DNA of 64,000 nucleotides from Adineta steineri (lineage: Eukaryota; Rotifera; Eurotatoria; Adinetida; Adinetidae), in assembly GCA_905250115.1 (NCBI GenBank), contig CAJNOI010000068.1, positions 403,995-467,994 of the forward strand, given 5' to 3'. Shown here in pieces: positions 32,939 to 45,576 of this stretch (its first letter is position 1; each line of letters begins with the position of its first letter). The notes under the pieces are model-generated. The model made no database searches, was not told the DNA's origin, and was given only the letters and a program-made list of their open reading frames with translations. The position numbers and the translations under genes are program-made.

Positions 32939-33927
32939 ATTTAAATCTAAATTGTTTTATAGATTTTATTATTATATACTATTGTCTAAAAGTAAAATTT
33001 CGAAATTTATTATTGTTATTTCATCAGATTAGGTGAGATGTTTTTCTCTTTTTTTTATTTAAGAAAGATTCAAGGTCGAACAAAAGACTCAAGATAAATA
33101 TCAAACTCTACGTGACATATTGTTGATAACAAAGCCAATGTTTTCTTATTGGTTCTTCTATTCTGATAAAGTGATAAAAGATGACGTTAGATCTTCATGT
33201 TTCTCATATAGTAAAATATGTATATGTGATGAAATGCAATAATTAATTACAATTATCCTCCTGACAGTATATTATTCAAATTTCTTCTTTAAGACAGAGT
33301 TAGGTAAAAGCACAGGTGACAATTTAATATTAATATTTATATTCATATCACTAAAGCATCAAACAAAAAAATTAATTTCTCGATTGTGTAATTATTATAT
33401 ATCCAATTATACATTAAAACTGTTTTGATAAAGTAGATGTTATAAATGTTCTTTACTTACAGTCGCTTTCATTCTCATCTTCTGCGACTGAACCTAGAAA
33501 TCAGACTATAGTCTTTGATTAATATAACGATACTAATATAGTCACTCGTCAAGTTGTTGATTCTTACAACTTTAGTATAATATGTGTGCGAATCACCAAA
33601 ATGCTCAATAACTTAATACAATCTAATATTCTCATTTGTTTAGACAATATTTTCTTGCAGTTGACTACTATCGAATAGATTTTGTTGTAAGAATTGAAAA
33701 GTTATGTTGTATCATATCATGCTACTCAACGAATCTCATAGTATTTCTTTCTTTATTTATACACTCTACGCAGAATGAATTAAGGTCAAGTCTTAAAAAA
33801 TTATTGTTGCCTATCAAAAAGTAAGGTATTTCATTTTATTTTACATATAATCAATAAAAGAATATATATCGATAATTTGCTAAAATATTCGAAATATTTA
33901 AAAGAATTTTTTTATTATATCATATTA
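32939..33927. other. Intergenic, about 1 kb
   Basis: AT-rich; the 62-codon plus frame at 33636-33824 has no features of a real gene. Nothing else seen. Confidence 0.5.
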
Positions 33928-35199
33928 TTAACTTCCACATGTTTGTTCACAAGTTAAATTTCCAAAGAAAGGTATTACTTCCATTTTTTGAACTTTTTTT
34001 ATAGATGCCATCATATCCGATGTTGAATAAATTTGATTAGGTCCATAGGGCGATTGCATTATCGAATCATATAATGCTTGCCGTCGTGGATCTTGAAATT
34101 TAAATCGCCAGTTCGATGTTGCACTAATCATATGATAGAAAACAGCATTACTACCATTAAATGGTGAAAAAAATACTTCAGCTCCACATTTATCACATCG
34201 AAAAAAATGTTGTTTAATCCATTGAATATCATTATCAACGACACCCCAAAATAGATTTTTATCAGTATCTAGAAAAATCGTTTCTCTCATCCATGAAAAT
34301 GATGTATTTTTATATTTTAAAAGAAATTCAATAGTTTTACCACCAGAATCATAAACTATACCATGACGTTTTGTTAATGATACATCAAAATTATCAATAA
34401 TGTCATATAATTCAGGTGCTAAACATATAAATCCAATCCAACAATATCGTGCAAATATTACTGGATGTTTTCGACAAACTATATCATGAGAATTTAATAA
34501 TGTTGTTGAATCAAAAGGACTTAAAGGTAAAACATCACCATCAAGTAATAGAATAGCAGTACCATTACCGAGATAACGTTTAGCTCTTGTTGATATAGCC
34601 CAATTAACAACATTAGTATTTCTTTCAGATGGTGTATCGTTATATTTATGTTTTTCCAATGGAAATACATGAAGATTAGCTTTATGTATAATGGAAATAT
34701 TGTACATATCTTGTGTTAGTGAGCTATCAACAAACAATTCAATAGCTACTAGACCTATTGCAAGTTTACGAATAAGATATAACTGAAGATTAGCAAGAAC
34801 ATGATGTTTGGTTTGAAAAACAAAGACAACTAAAGTACCTTTAGAATTTTTCTTCTTAGAACGTGAAGTAGACGGAGGTCTTTCGATAAGAGAATCAACT
34901 GAATCAATAGTAGTCGGTAGTTCAGAATTAGTACTCATAGTAGTATTAGGATATTTAGCAGTAGTAGTAGTAGTAGTGTTGATAATACTATTTATAATAC
35001 TTTGATTTAAAATAGTAGAATTAGTGTAAATTGGAATAAATATTTCTACAGTTTGACTTCGATTAAGGATTTGATGAACTAATTTAAATGAATTTTTCAA
35101 CACATAATAATTTGTTTGTAATGGTAAATGATAATAGATTAATATTAAAAATAGAAATAGTATAACTACTTTCACGTAAATATGATTACAACCTTTCAT
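33928..35199 (-). CDS. Type II membrane glycosyltransferase-like protein
   Basis: A single exon of 423 residues. A short cytosolic tail is followed by a signal-anchor (about residues 9-25). A Thr/Asn-rich stem with several sequons runs to about 115 and includes a poly-Thr run. The luminal domain has LLLDGDVLPLSPF near 225, a DxD motif of the kind that binds Mn and nucleotide sugar, preceded by a region on hand-over of Asn/Trp (NVVNWAISTRAKRYLGNG). Late cysteines pair up in FRCDKCGAEVFFSPF and NLTCEQTCGS. This topology and motif fit a Golgi glycosyltransferase; donor and acceptor are unknown. The start codon is directly preceded by TTTTAG, a perfect acceptor-type sequence. Confidence 0.72.
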   Translation of the reverse strand: MKGCNHIYVKVVILFLFLILIYYHLPLQTNYYVLKNSFKLVHQILNRSQTVEIFIPIYTNSTILNQSIINSIINTTTTTTAKYPNTTMSTNSELPTTIDSVDSLIERPPSTSRSKKKNSKGTLVVFVFQTKHHVLANLQLYLIRKLAIGLVAIELFVDSSLTQDMYNISIIHKANLHVFPLEKHKYNDTPSERNTNVVNWAISTRAKRYLGNGTAILLLDGDVLPLSPFDSTTLLNSHDIVCRKHPVIFARYCWIGFICLAPELYDIIDNFDVSLTKRHGIVYDSGGKTIEFLLKYKNTSFSWMRETIFLDTDKNLFWGVVDNDIQWIKQHFFRCDKCGAEVFFSPFNGSNAVFYHMISATSNWRFKFQDPRRQALYDSIMQSPYGPNQIYSTSDMMASIKKVQKMEVIPFFGNLTCEQTCGS

Positions 35200-36913
35200 C
35201 TAAAACATAATATGACAAAAATTTTGTTATTTTATAATGAATATATTCGATATTCATTCACAGTTTATATTTATCTAAATTTACAGATAGAATTTGTACC
35301 AAGAATTTCTCTGTTCGAATAGACCCGAACGTATGAGTAGATAATTATGATTAGAAAAGGAATGAAATGCAAGATGTCGATGCTTTTTTCTAAATTAATT
35401 ATTAGTACACATTGAAATGTATCATATTTATAATAAAAATCTAAGAAAAGACTTTTTATGTAAGTTAGAAGAGTGAAGAACACATACCTTTTGGTTTAGT
35501 TGTGTTCATATTCTAAATAAAATATTCAAAGAAATATCTATATGAAGAAAAAGGTTTCTGTAAATAATTGATAATTGTGAAGTGATATATGAAGTATCTT
35601 ATTCTTTGGAAAATGAACAATATTTTTTTCTAATATTCAAAGAAACGAGTATTGATTACCAGTTTTCCGAGTGTCTTCTCAATTATAACGATGAAATAAA
35701 AAGTGAGTACATATGCAGAATCTGTTTTTAATCGTTATATATATATATATTCCAGTATTAAATACGTAATTATTAATCATTTAACAAAACATTTTTCTTT
35801 CCTTTTTTTGACAGAAAAAAACAAAATATGATGTGTATATGGAGACAAGCAATAATCGCGACTCTACAAAGAATACGAACGTCTCATATTGTGATGATCA
35901 AAAAAACATGACCCATATACATATAAAGTAATTATTTTCAAACAATAAAAACTTCACATCTTACTTCACAATTATTCATCATTTACAAAGAATCTTTTCA
36001 TTTGGAATATGAATACAATATAGATTAATATTATTTGTACAAATTCATTCAAAATATATTCGTTTGGAACAAAGATCAATTAAAATTTGAAGTTTTTAAA
36101 TCGTATTCATTTTCTCTACATGAGCTTTGATGATTATATTCATCGATAATGTATATGAAATTTTTAATTAATCGAGTTTTGGAATTTCATTTATTTACTT
36201 AAAATGAATGTGATATATATAGTATTCAATTAATTATTTTCATTGATTAACATCAGAATACGTCGTATCTTTATAACTTGTATTACCATATATATGTGCA
36301 ATCGATGAGAGATTGTTTTTATGAAATTTCTAAAATTGACACAGATATAGACTTAGATCATTTTATTCGACATTTATCTTTCGTTGTCTGGATATGATTT
36401 AATCAGATTTTATTGCAGTAAATGAGAAAAATGTGATGTATACAAAAAAATAGAATTTAACTGATTCATTTTTCGACAATAACGAATCCAAGTTTTATTT
36501 TCCAGTGACAGATAGTTTTAGAAGCAGCTAGTGATCCGATAATCTAGATGATATTAATAATCATGAATTACGTTTTAAAAAGGGTAAATGTATATAATAT
36601 ATGAATGAACATTAGTTATTAGTTACAATGAGATTCAAACGTTAATTTTAGTTACAAAGGTTTCCGATTAGTTATTGCTAATTGCTCATTCGTGTGTCTA
36701 TTTCAGAATGAAATGCATCATTATATGGAAATAAATACTAATGAATTGCTATAACCTTGTTTTTTTTCGTTGTCACTTGAAATAAATAGAACTAAATGTC
36801 GTTTCGAACATGTTGCAGCTTTGAACAGTATATTAATAATTTATTTTCTTCTCTCTTTTCTATTATTTATACAAAAAAAACTTGATTATTATAAAGTATC
36901 ACATAGTAGACGG
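35200..36913. other. Intergenic, 1.7 kb
   Basis: AT-rich with a short (TA)n stretch near 35741-35750. Frames at 35271-35483 and 36770-36985 look accidental. No repeats recognised. Confidence 0.5.
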
Positions 36914-37589
36914 TCACTTTCGAGCTGGATTAAATATTGTAACCAAGAGAACAAGAGCACCAACACCAGCAATAATTCCCAATGATGCATGAAGAAGAGC
37001 ATTACTTTGTCGAGGTATCAGCGCTTGTCGAGGTGTCAGCGCTTGCCGAGGTATCAGCGCTTGTCGAAGCCTCGGTGTTGCATTCATAATATACCAACAA
37101 GTGTTGACATTCCAAACAATACCTAAGACATCAATATCTATATTATCAATATTACAGTGACGAGCTAAAAAGGACTCGAATTTTCTTTTTGCTTGATTCC
37201 AGTTGATGATATTTAGCAAAGTCATATCATATCCAATTATAATTAAATTTTGTTGTTCATTTCGTTTCACCTAAATATCGATGAAAAATCTATTCTTTAT
37301 ATAAAAAAAAGGTTAGATAGATACCTCTCTGCATGCGAACGAATGTTGAGTTGGTAGTTCAGAAAAAACACCCTCTAAACTCGCCCGAGTCATTCTTAAA
37401 TCACTCCGAGAAACAAGTAAGTCTCGCTCATGAACGCTCTATAATGAAAATCAGTACTCTTATTGTCTGTTGATGATTTATCCAACCAAATAGTCTTACA
37501 TTATCGATGGAATCGATTAAAATATTATCAGAATGGGTATTACGAAAACGATGTACCAACATATTAAAATGTGATGACATTGAGTTCGA
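36914..37589 (-). CDS. Unknown tail-anchored membrane protein, 5' end uncertain
   Basis: Three exons join in phase 0: 37589-37500, 37438-37325 and 37270-36914 (186 residues from 37589; first ATG at 37580). Introns are 61 and 54 bp. A candidate further upstream exon ends at 37696 before a GTAAGA donor and would be in frame (ending FGKNQ), so the protein may be longer. The body is mixed and helical. Near the end a 6-residue tandem repeat (RQALIP, RQALTP, RQALIP) precedes a single hydrophobic segment (about 20 residues, GIIAGVGALVLLVTIF) and a short basic tail, the layout of a tail-anchored protein of ER or mitochondrial membrane. I do not recognise the family. Confidence 0.55.
37011..37064. repeat. 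18-bp minisatellite in coding sequence
   Basis: Three full copies of CGAGGTATCAGCGCTTGT with one or two differences, flanked by partial copies, encode the RQALIP repeat on the minus strand of the tail-anchored protein. GC content is much higher than the surroundings. Confidence 0.85.
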
Positions 37590-37739
37590 CTAACAAATTA
37601 AAAAATTTATTAGTAGAATATCTTTATATAAAAAACGAAAATTTCAATGTATTTATGTATAAAAAGCGAATCGGTAAGGCTTTAAATTTTCTTACTTGAT
37701 TCTTTCCAAATAATTTTAATATATTGAATGCATGCGCTC

Positions 37740-40463
37740 TTAGCCTATAAAATGCTTAGGTCTTCTCGTTATTTTATAGTCTGAATTTTATTGACTCAGT
37801 ATGAATCTTTTGAAAAAAATACCAACAAAAAAGAGCATGCGCCTATTAGAAAGACAAATAAAGGCAATAAATATTTATTTCTAGACTGCAGATAAGAAGT
37901 TATAATGATAGCAAAAGTTGGAGAATACCGACGAAAAGAAAAGGTAAAAGTAAACGAAAAATTCGATAAAAAGGGCAATAGAAAAAAAGAACGTAGTTTT
38001 TGGTTAGCAAAATTAATAAAATGGTCACTAATTGTTGATATAAAGATTAATTTAGTATTAAAAAAATACATTTGAGTTAAATTGAAAAAGATAGAAGTGA
38101 GAAAAATCCAGAAGAACATTAAGTAGAAACTCAAACAATGAATGGGAAAAAGGAAAATGAAAATTCAACTATTATATTAACAAAGCAGGTTTCGCTTTTG
38201 CTGGCCAATCTTGTTTCCTCTCTCACCCATCTGCAATATTTCAAAGTAGGGTGAATGTGGGTGTCTATTCGCTATTCACACACACATTCACTCTCATTTT
38301 CATCCAACCACAATTTTATATTGAACAACTTGTATCATGTCTTGAAAAATACCTGAATCGTCTGAAGAGAAAAAAATATTTGAACAATACCTTAGTACGA
38401 AAAAAAACGTGAATTCCACGATAGCACATATTGATTTTTATACTTATCATTTTATTTAATTTTCTGATTTTTAAATATATTGGTAACCACTTAAATGATA
38501 GCAAGAAAAAAATTGTTGTAGAACATTTCATCGAATAAACAGAACGATGTGATGTTGTTGTAGGACTATTATGTTTATTTCTTACTTACACTCTCAACAC
38601 GAAACTAAATCTTCAAAGTATTATTCATTCTTTATTTTATAATTGATAGGATATTGTTCTATATGATATTGCATTTTAAGTAAAATCATCACAAATGACT
38701 TACGCAAAAAGGGCAAATTGTTAAGGGATGAACTGTTTTCAAAACAAAATATATATTCTTGCTTTATAAAGCATCTTTAGTTCTAAAGTTTTTAATTTTT
38801 TCCAAAGTTTCACAAATATTCGATTCCTTACTAATTATTATTATGCTTCTACATTTTAATTAGATCGATGTAGTCTAATAGTATTAAAATCAATAAAGAC
38901 TTTTAAAATTTTTACATCAACTACTATAAAGTATACAAAACCTATGGATTCTTTTCATATTTTCTAGTATGATCGCATTATACGCTCTGATTTAATAGAT
39001 GTCTTTAGTATATATGAATATCGGAAAGTCTCTTACTGCTTACTATAACATATATATACATCGAAATGTTTTTATAACATAATATAAGGATATAGCAGCT
39101 TGACAAGATATATTACTTGCTATCATAACAAAGATTATATAGTAAAAACAAACGGATGAAAATATGTTGGTATGAATTGGTTATTATATTGTATCGTCAT
39201 AATTTAGCCTATGGTGTACTGTTTATTAATCAGAGATACATGAAAAAACTTATATTTTCATATAATATCGGTAAGTTTTTTTTTGTTATTAATCAGAATT
39301 TTTTATTCCATTCAATTTCGGTATCTCTTACGTTGTATAATGTATTATCACTTGATTGTATCTAATTCACCATATACTTTCGTTGATCTCATTTAGGAAT
39401 TGGCGAGTAGTTTATATGATTTCTTTGTAACGATCATTCTAACATTTCTTGACAAGTATCATCGATCTTCTATCTTTTCTAAGCTGTTTTTCATTACTCA
39501 GTTTATTTATATTAAATTGGGTTGTTTTCTAAATCTACCCATAAGAAGATATAAATCTATATTTTATGATCGATGAATAGCTACGATCGAGAAATACATA
39601 TTAGTTTATTATCGTCTAGTGATTGATGTAATAATTTGTTATTCATTTATTATACTATTCTAAGATTTGTGGAATACTATTTGATAGATTTTGACTGATA
39701 GTATTTATGTTCCATGTGCATTTATTAAACTTCTGTATTTTCCAACTTGAATATATAATAAGGCAGAGTATCTTATGAATAATTACTTGAAGAAGTAAAT
39801 ATGCGTTTGAAATTAAGCCAAAACGATGATTAATATTTTTTTACCATTGATTATATTTTCAAATATCAAAAATTTCACATAAATAATATATGCGTAAAAT
39901 TTCGTTAATAACTATGTAATAACTTATATATTCTCCTTTTAATTTTAACATTTCAAGAGATACTTTGGAATACATCTTATTATGAAGACACACCTACTCA
40001 ATATAAACATTGTTAAATTTGATCTAAAGAAAACGGTCGCATATCATAAAATAGTTCATATATGAACCGAAAGACAATTATCATAGGAGATAATTGGATG
40101 AATGATTTCTATATAGACCTTCCTTGTCATTGAAAAAGATAACGCTACGATGATGTTGTCTCTCGCTTTCGAATCAAAATGTAGTATATTTTTCTCCATC
40201 GTCCTTGCACTGCACGTTATTAACAGAAAGAAAAAATAATAGACGTGCTCTGTCTTTTTCTTTTCTCTCGTTTTTTTTTCTTCGTTTCTGTCTCAACAAC
40301 AAGCACAGACCCACAATATACGGCTTATTTACGGCGTCGCAACATGTGAGACGCAAACGCACATGTTTATAAAAAATAAGTTAAGAATATTTTCATCACA
40401 GTCGTCGATAAAAAAAAAGAAATTGCTTTTATAAGTAATCAATATCAAAAATCTATATTTCAG
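37740..40463. other. Intergenic, 2.7 kb, one hairpin
   Basis: AT-rich. It contains the hairpin at 38248-38295. The frames at 37796-38134, 38316-38531, 39156-39365 and 40174-40362 are low-complexity and have no family features. The last bases are a TTTCAG directly joined to the F-box ATG. Confidence 0.5.
38248..38295. repeat. G-rich/C-rich hairpin, copy 6
   Basis: The left arm AGGGTGAATGTGGGTGT and the right arm CACACACATTCACTCTCA pair well (GGTGAATGTGxGTGT against its complement) around an 8-nt loop region. It contains TGTGGG. Confidence 0.7.
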
Positions 40464-42357
40464 ATGGAAAGATTTTCTATTGAATCCAAATTAGAAATAT
40501 TACCCGATGAAATTTTACTGGAAATTTGTCAATACTTATTATGTGTAGATATTCTTCAATCATTCTATGGATTAAATTCACGAATGACACGTATGATTAC
40601 AAAATATTGCCATCATGTTTCACTTCATAAAGCATCTATTACACAATCATCTTACTTATGTACAAACGTTCTTCCTCAAATCGGTTCTCATATTCGATCA
40701 TTACTCATCGATCGTTGTTATTCAGTAATGCAACAAGAATTATTTATGGAACATTTCAGCAAAAATATGTCAATAATATTTCCTAATTTAAAAAAAATTT
40801 CTCTCGTTGGATTTCAACATGCACATATAATGACTTTTTTTGAGAGTTTACATGATTTAAATAAGCTCGTTGAAATTCGTATATATGATCTTTTCGGTAT
40901 ACAAGAAGATCATCAAACAACAGTTCTTCAAACATTATTACAAGCAAATAATAATCTACTTACATCAGTCTTAATTAATAATGGATCAAGTTGTTTGAAA
41001 TTTAATGATACAGATTGTTATGCAAATATTATTCGACTTCGTATAAAAATAAAAACTATCATGGAATTACCTTCTCTCTTTACTGCTCTTCCTTATATTC
41101 GTCATTTAGATGTTACACTTGGAGAAGATGAAAACGATGATATGATGGGCGATGAAATAAATGTTTGTTCTCTTCATTATCTTATCGATTTTCAATTGAG
41201 ATCTACTAAACGTTGGTGGAGATTAGAGGAATTATCAAGAATTCTTGCTCAACTTCCTAATGTACAAACAATTTCACTTTTTCTTTGTGTAACTGATTCA
41301 CGTCTTGTACGTGGTAATACACTTCTACCGTTACTTTCTTCTACTGTTCGACAATTTCATTATGCTGTTTTCTATGCTCCGGTAACATCATTTGATGAAA
41401 CTAAGACAATAATTACTTCCTGGCCATCATCACATCCGATAACTTGTTGTTCAAGTGATGACTATGGTTTTCTTCATACGTTGCCTTGGTATTTCAAATG
41501 CATGTCATTTCCAACTTCAATTGGTAAACTAATGTCATCTCAAACAAATCGTGAGATTGGTTACGAAACACGAGTGAAGAAGTTAGAAGTCATCGTTGAC
41601 AAGAATTTAACTTTAGCTATGTCATTATCAGTTATTGCACAATGTCATCAGATGAGACAACTTGTAATTTTCGTTACATCGGATGATAATTCTGCCAAAG
41701 GTATGTATAATGCACGAAATAAGGGTAACAGTTTTAGTCTTTGATGAAAAGAGATTGAATAGTTAAAATAATCGGGTTAATCTCATTTTAGTCGAACAAT
41801 ATCGATCACCATGTCTACCTACATTATATCAGCTTACTCAAATCTATATATATGCTTCGATACCGGTTGATTTTACTCATCTTTTTTCGATTTTCGTTGC
41901 TGCACCTAATCTTCTTCGTTTGGATTTGCCATGTGATTATCTTATTCATTTACTTGAAAATCAACAAATACGTGATTTACTTAAACAAAGTATTAAATCA
42001 CTTGTTATTCTAGATGGAACTGCATCATCACTGATAAAACTTAATGAAGAACATATACATTTCATTGCTTCTACTCTTACTAATCTTTGCGATGTCTATG
42101 CTGATATAAAGCATTTAACGCCGAGTCCAAAAACAGAGTTAAATGAAATAACGACACCTTCTATGGAATCGATGGTTAAATGTTTATTATCAGAATTTAA
42201 AACGCACAAACTAATTTCATTAGTTGTTGATATTCAACCTAATGAAAATATCGTGACAAATGCAAAACAATGGTTACAAGAGAATACAATTCTTCAACAA
42301 GAACAATTCAATGCGGATTTTAATAGGGAATTAAAACGATTAGTTATATGGATGTAA
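40464..42357 (+). CDS. F-box protein with leucine-rich C-terminal region
   Basis: Two exons join in frame: 40464-41700 and 41792-42357 (600 residues). The intron is 91 bp with GTATGT and TTTTAG. Residues about 9-50 form the F-box (LEILPDEILLEICQYLLCVD), which would bind Skp1 in an SCF ubiquitin ligase. The remainder shows irregular leucine-rich, FBXL-like periodicity (LKKISLVGF, IRHLDVTL, LPNVQTISLFL, VKKLEVIV, LRLDLP), likely the substrate-binding part. The target is unknown. TTTCAG immediately precedes the ATG, an acceptor-like junction. The family is strongly expanded in bdelloids. Confidence 0.85.
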
Positions 42358-43640
42358 TATATTTTTTAAATTTATATAGTATATTAAAAAAGAAAAATTT
42401 TGTAATAATATAATTATTTTCATAATACCAGTATTTATCAATTTGATTCAAATATGCAATAGAAAAATATTTTACAAAAAAATAATTTCCATTAGATGTC
42501 ATGAGTTTATGACGATAATTAAATATAATAGAGTTGCCTAAAATGAATACCTTGAAATTGACAGTGATTTTTAGTTTCAAAATATAATCTGATAGTTTAA
42601 AATAGATAAAAAAGAAAAGTTTATGGTCGTATCTATGTGATTTTCTATCTATGAGTCAAAGTAAATATATACAAAAAAACGAACACACACACACGTGTCT
42701 ACTTATCTACTATGAGAAAGTAGAGAACATAGTTTTTTCAATGACAACAAGCAATGCAAATAATTATGAATTTCGACTTAACTAATCCAGATGTCTTTTA
42801 TTCATATTATTAATTAAATTATTTATATATTTACTCTGTACTTATTTCGGATGTTGGAGTAAAGAAAGTTCTACTTTATAGATGAATTATTTCCCTCTTA
42901 TCGTAATGATTCGACGTGTTATTACTCTGATCTTAATTATCATCGTGATTTGTATCTAAAACGATTAATTCCAATTGGATATTATTTTAGTTTTACAAAC
43001 TTTAAAAGACTTATGAAGAACAAATCGAATTTGAAAATGTTATGAAATATTTTCAAGTATTAAACAATATTTGTTATCTCTATTGAAGGTAAGAGAAAAT
43101 TTATCAATTATGAAAGTTACCTTTAAACATCATGATGACTGGATAGATTTATTGTTGTTTGAAAACAAAGCATCGACGAAAGATGTTTTTCTCTCTTGGA
43201 CGTATTTCTTAATGGATATGAAATATTGTAAAATTTTCTATATTATAAAACTATTTCATTCTATCAATTTCTCTATATGGCTCATAACGAACGTATATAA
43301 CTTCATTTCTGATCATATTGCTATGATGGCTTTGAGATCGCATAGAATTTTTCCTATTGCTTGTTATAGTCATTTATTTTACATCTGATGAAATAATCAA
43401 CTCATTATTAATGTTGTTCATTCATAAAGTAAACTGATCGTAGTTTATTATGACGATGAAACGATTTAAATCATACAATTTCGCATTATTTTAGAATACG
43501 GTTTTTATGTGTAAATAATACTATAGCAAAGTTAATTTTATAAGAGAAACGACTTACATCATCAGTTTTAAAATTCAGTTGTCTTTATTTCAGATATTCG
43601 AATATATTAGTATCTATATTATTAGAACGTTGTATAACAT
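42358..43640. other. Intergenic, 1.3 kb
   Basis: AT-rich, with a short (CA)n run at about 42684-42696. The 105-codon frame at 43071-43388 has no convincing features and I leave it out. A TTTCAG at about 43589-43594 could be an acceptor for the next gene. Confidence 0.45.
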
Positions 43641-43976
43641 ATGGAAAATGAAGATCTATGTTTTATGAAACTTTTTACATTGTATTCCTGGAAGGAAATA
43701 AAAAATTGTCCAGGACGATATTTACTAACAAAACAAGATAATGAACATCTTAGATTAATTTCGCCGAGTGAAATATTAAATAATAAAATATCTATACAGA
43801 TATTTGATAGTGAAATTTGTCGAGATAGAATACATATTGGAAAATTTATCGACGGTGGTTTATTATCATATGAAAAATCTGATGGAACATTTGTTCATAC
43901 TTTAAATAATATTTCTGGTTTAACTAGAAAAATGAATCATTTAAATGTACATTTTGATAATCAAATTCTAAACTAA
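43641..43976 (+). CDS. Small hypothetical protein
   Basis: 111 residues, single visible exon. The composition is that of a real protein (KLFTLYSWKEIKNCPGRYLL, a conserved-looking CPGRY, then alternating hydrophobic strands and a Gly-Gly turn IGKFIDGGLLSYEK). There is no signal peptide, transmembrane segment or known motif. It could be the last exon of a longer gene, since an acceptor-like TTTCAG lies about 47 nt upstream, or an independent small gene. Function unknown. Confidence 0.5.
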   Translation: MENEDLCFMKLFTLYSWKEIKNCPGRYLLTKQDNEHLRLISPSEILNNKISIQIFDSEICRDRIHIGKFIDGGLLSYEKSDGTFVHTLNNISGLTRKMNHLNVHFDNQILN

Positions 43977-44429
43977 TAATTTATATTTAAAAACAACTTG
44001 TTTTTATTTTTTTAATATAATAAAAAATATTTCTGAATTATTTGCAAAGAAAATTGATAAATAAATTTTGTTTTATTAATTATTACTGAAGAAAACAGAG
44101 TGAACAAGAGACATAATGGAGTCATCGTAAATAAAAATTTTATGCAAATTTAAATGTCAATGAAAATAATTTTAATCAGGTAGTACGTATTTTTTTCATA
44201 AAATCTTATTAACATCTATCAATACTTTTGTTTCATTTTTATGTACTCATTTCAAAAATTACAATTATGTTAAACAGAAATTGTAGTCTACAGTTAAATC
44301 GTACACAGTATAATAATAAATGTTTTAGAAACCGATTGCTGCTATACAATAAAATATTGCAGCAATTATATACTGTAATTACATCATAGATAAGGTTTTA
44401 AAGTGTAAGCGTCATAAATTTCGTAAGAA
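43977..44429. other. Intergenic, 450 bp
   Basis: AT-rich, nothing recognised. Confidence 0.45.
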
Positions 44430-45476
44430 ATGGTGCTATTGCAAAATCATCGTCATTGCACCTGTGCTTATCGTGCTCGTGACGTACTTTATAACATTAC
44501 ACAGGAAAAACAACAAATAGTATTTAATCAAGAAATTTTTTACAAGAAGCATATCAGAACAATTCTAATGATAAAAATGTGGTTTTATTTCTTTCAAAGT
44601 TCATCTCCATGGGATTTACACAAAATTATATTTGATATAATTATTGATCTTAGACCATGGACTTTAACTCAATGGTTTCTTTTAACTACTATTTCAATGA
44701 CATTAACTACGTATTTAAATGTATCTTTTTTCTCTACAATTACGGTAAATGTTGCTCAAGGTTTAAAATATCTCTTTGTAATGATGATATTTGAAAACAT
44801 TTCATCGTATTGTTTACTTAAACAAGGGTCAGCTAAGAAAATTTTTGTTCTTGATTTTCTTAAGCATTTTCAAACAAAATTAAATCAACGAATTCTTAGT
44901 GCGAATTGGATCAAAATTAAATTATCTGATCAAGTCGAAATTCGACGAAAAATGGAAGAAGCTTCAGAGTCTATTCAATTTCTTATGGAAGACTTAATTA
45001 ATCATTTGCAAGCATTCTCAAAATTGATTTTAACAATCATAACTGTATTTTATATATGTCCACTTGCAACTATATTGATTGGTATTGTTTATGCATGTTT
45101 CTATCATTTCTATTTGAACAAGCAAAGTAAGAATTTACTTGATATTAAATTAAAAACCATCGAAAAATATGATAAATTACAATCAAAATATTCACGAGCA
45201 AATGCAAACATGTTTGAATATGTTATTCATCATGAAAAGGATAAGATTGTTCAAATTACAAATGAATTAAAGATTGATATGGAAAAACAATGGTTTGAAC
45301 TTGACTATTTATACGATTATTTATCACTCAAAGAGGATATACTTGGTAAATTATGTACATTTATAACTATTATTATTTATTATACATTGAATGGAATGAA
45401 TACATTTATTATTCCATTATATCACTATCTATCAACATTAACTGGTAGTGTTCATGAACTATTAATTGCTTATATT
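44430..45476 (+). CDS. ABC-transporter-like transmembrane domain, 3'-truncated by gap
   Basis: 349 residues, open to the N gap. Hydrophobic segments lie at about residues 86-105, 111-131, 195-215, 218-232, 305-322 and after 325. Long charged helices separate them (RRKMEEASESIQFLMEDL, then KLKTIEKYDKLQSKYSRANANMFEYV), the spacing expected of the six-helix type I ABC exporter membrane domain with its cytoplasmic loops. No nucleotide-binding domain is visible; it would follow in the missing sequence. The start is uncertain: the first 50 residues are atypical and a Met near residue 50 (KMWFYFF) may be the real one. Alternative: an unrelated polytopic protein. Confidence 0.5.
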
Positions 45477-45576
45477 NNNNNNNNNNNNNNNNNNNNNNNN
45501 NNNNNNNNNNNNNNNNNNNNNNNNNNNNNNNNNNNNNNNNNNNNNNNNNNNNNNNNNNNNNNNNNNNNNNNNNNNN
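45477..45576. other. Assembly gap (100 N)
   Basis: Exactly 100 N. It removes the 3' ends of the two convergent flanking genes. Translations running through it are artefacts. Confidence 1.

Noticed and set aside
36914-37589. Bcl-2-like identity for the tail-anchored protein
   Set aside because: The C-terminal anchor and an NWNQAK segment suggested it, but BH1/BH2/BH3 patterns are not convincingly present.
37796-38134. 112-codon minus ORF rich in Phe/Leu/Ser
   Set aside because: Looks like AT-rich noncoding translation; no conserved motifs, and no exon joins to the tail-anchored gene were found.
43071-43388. 105-codon plus ORF
   Set aside because: Composition typical of AT-rich spacer, no motif, no supporting splice context; kept out of the annotation with some doubt.
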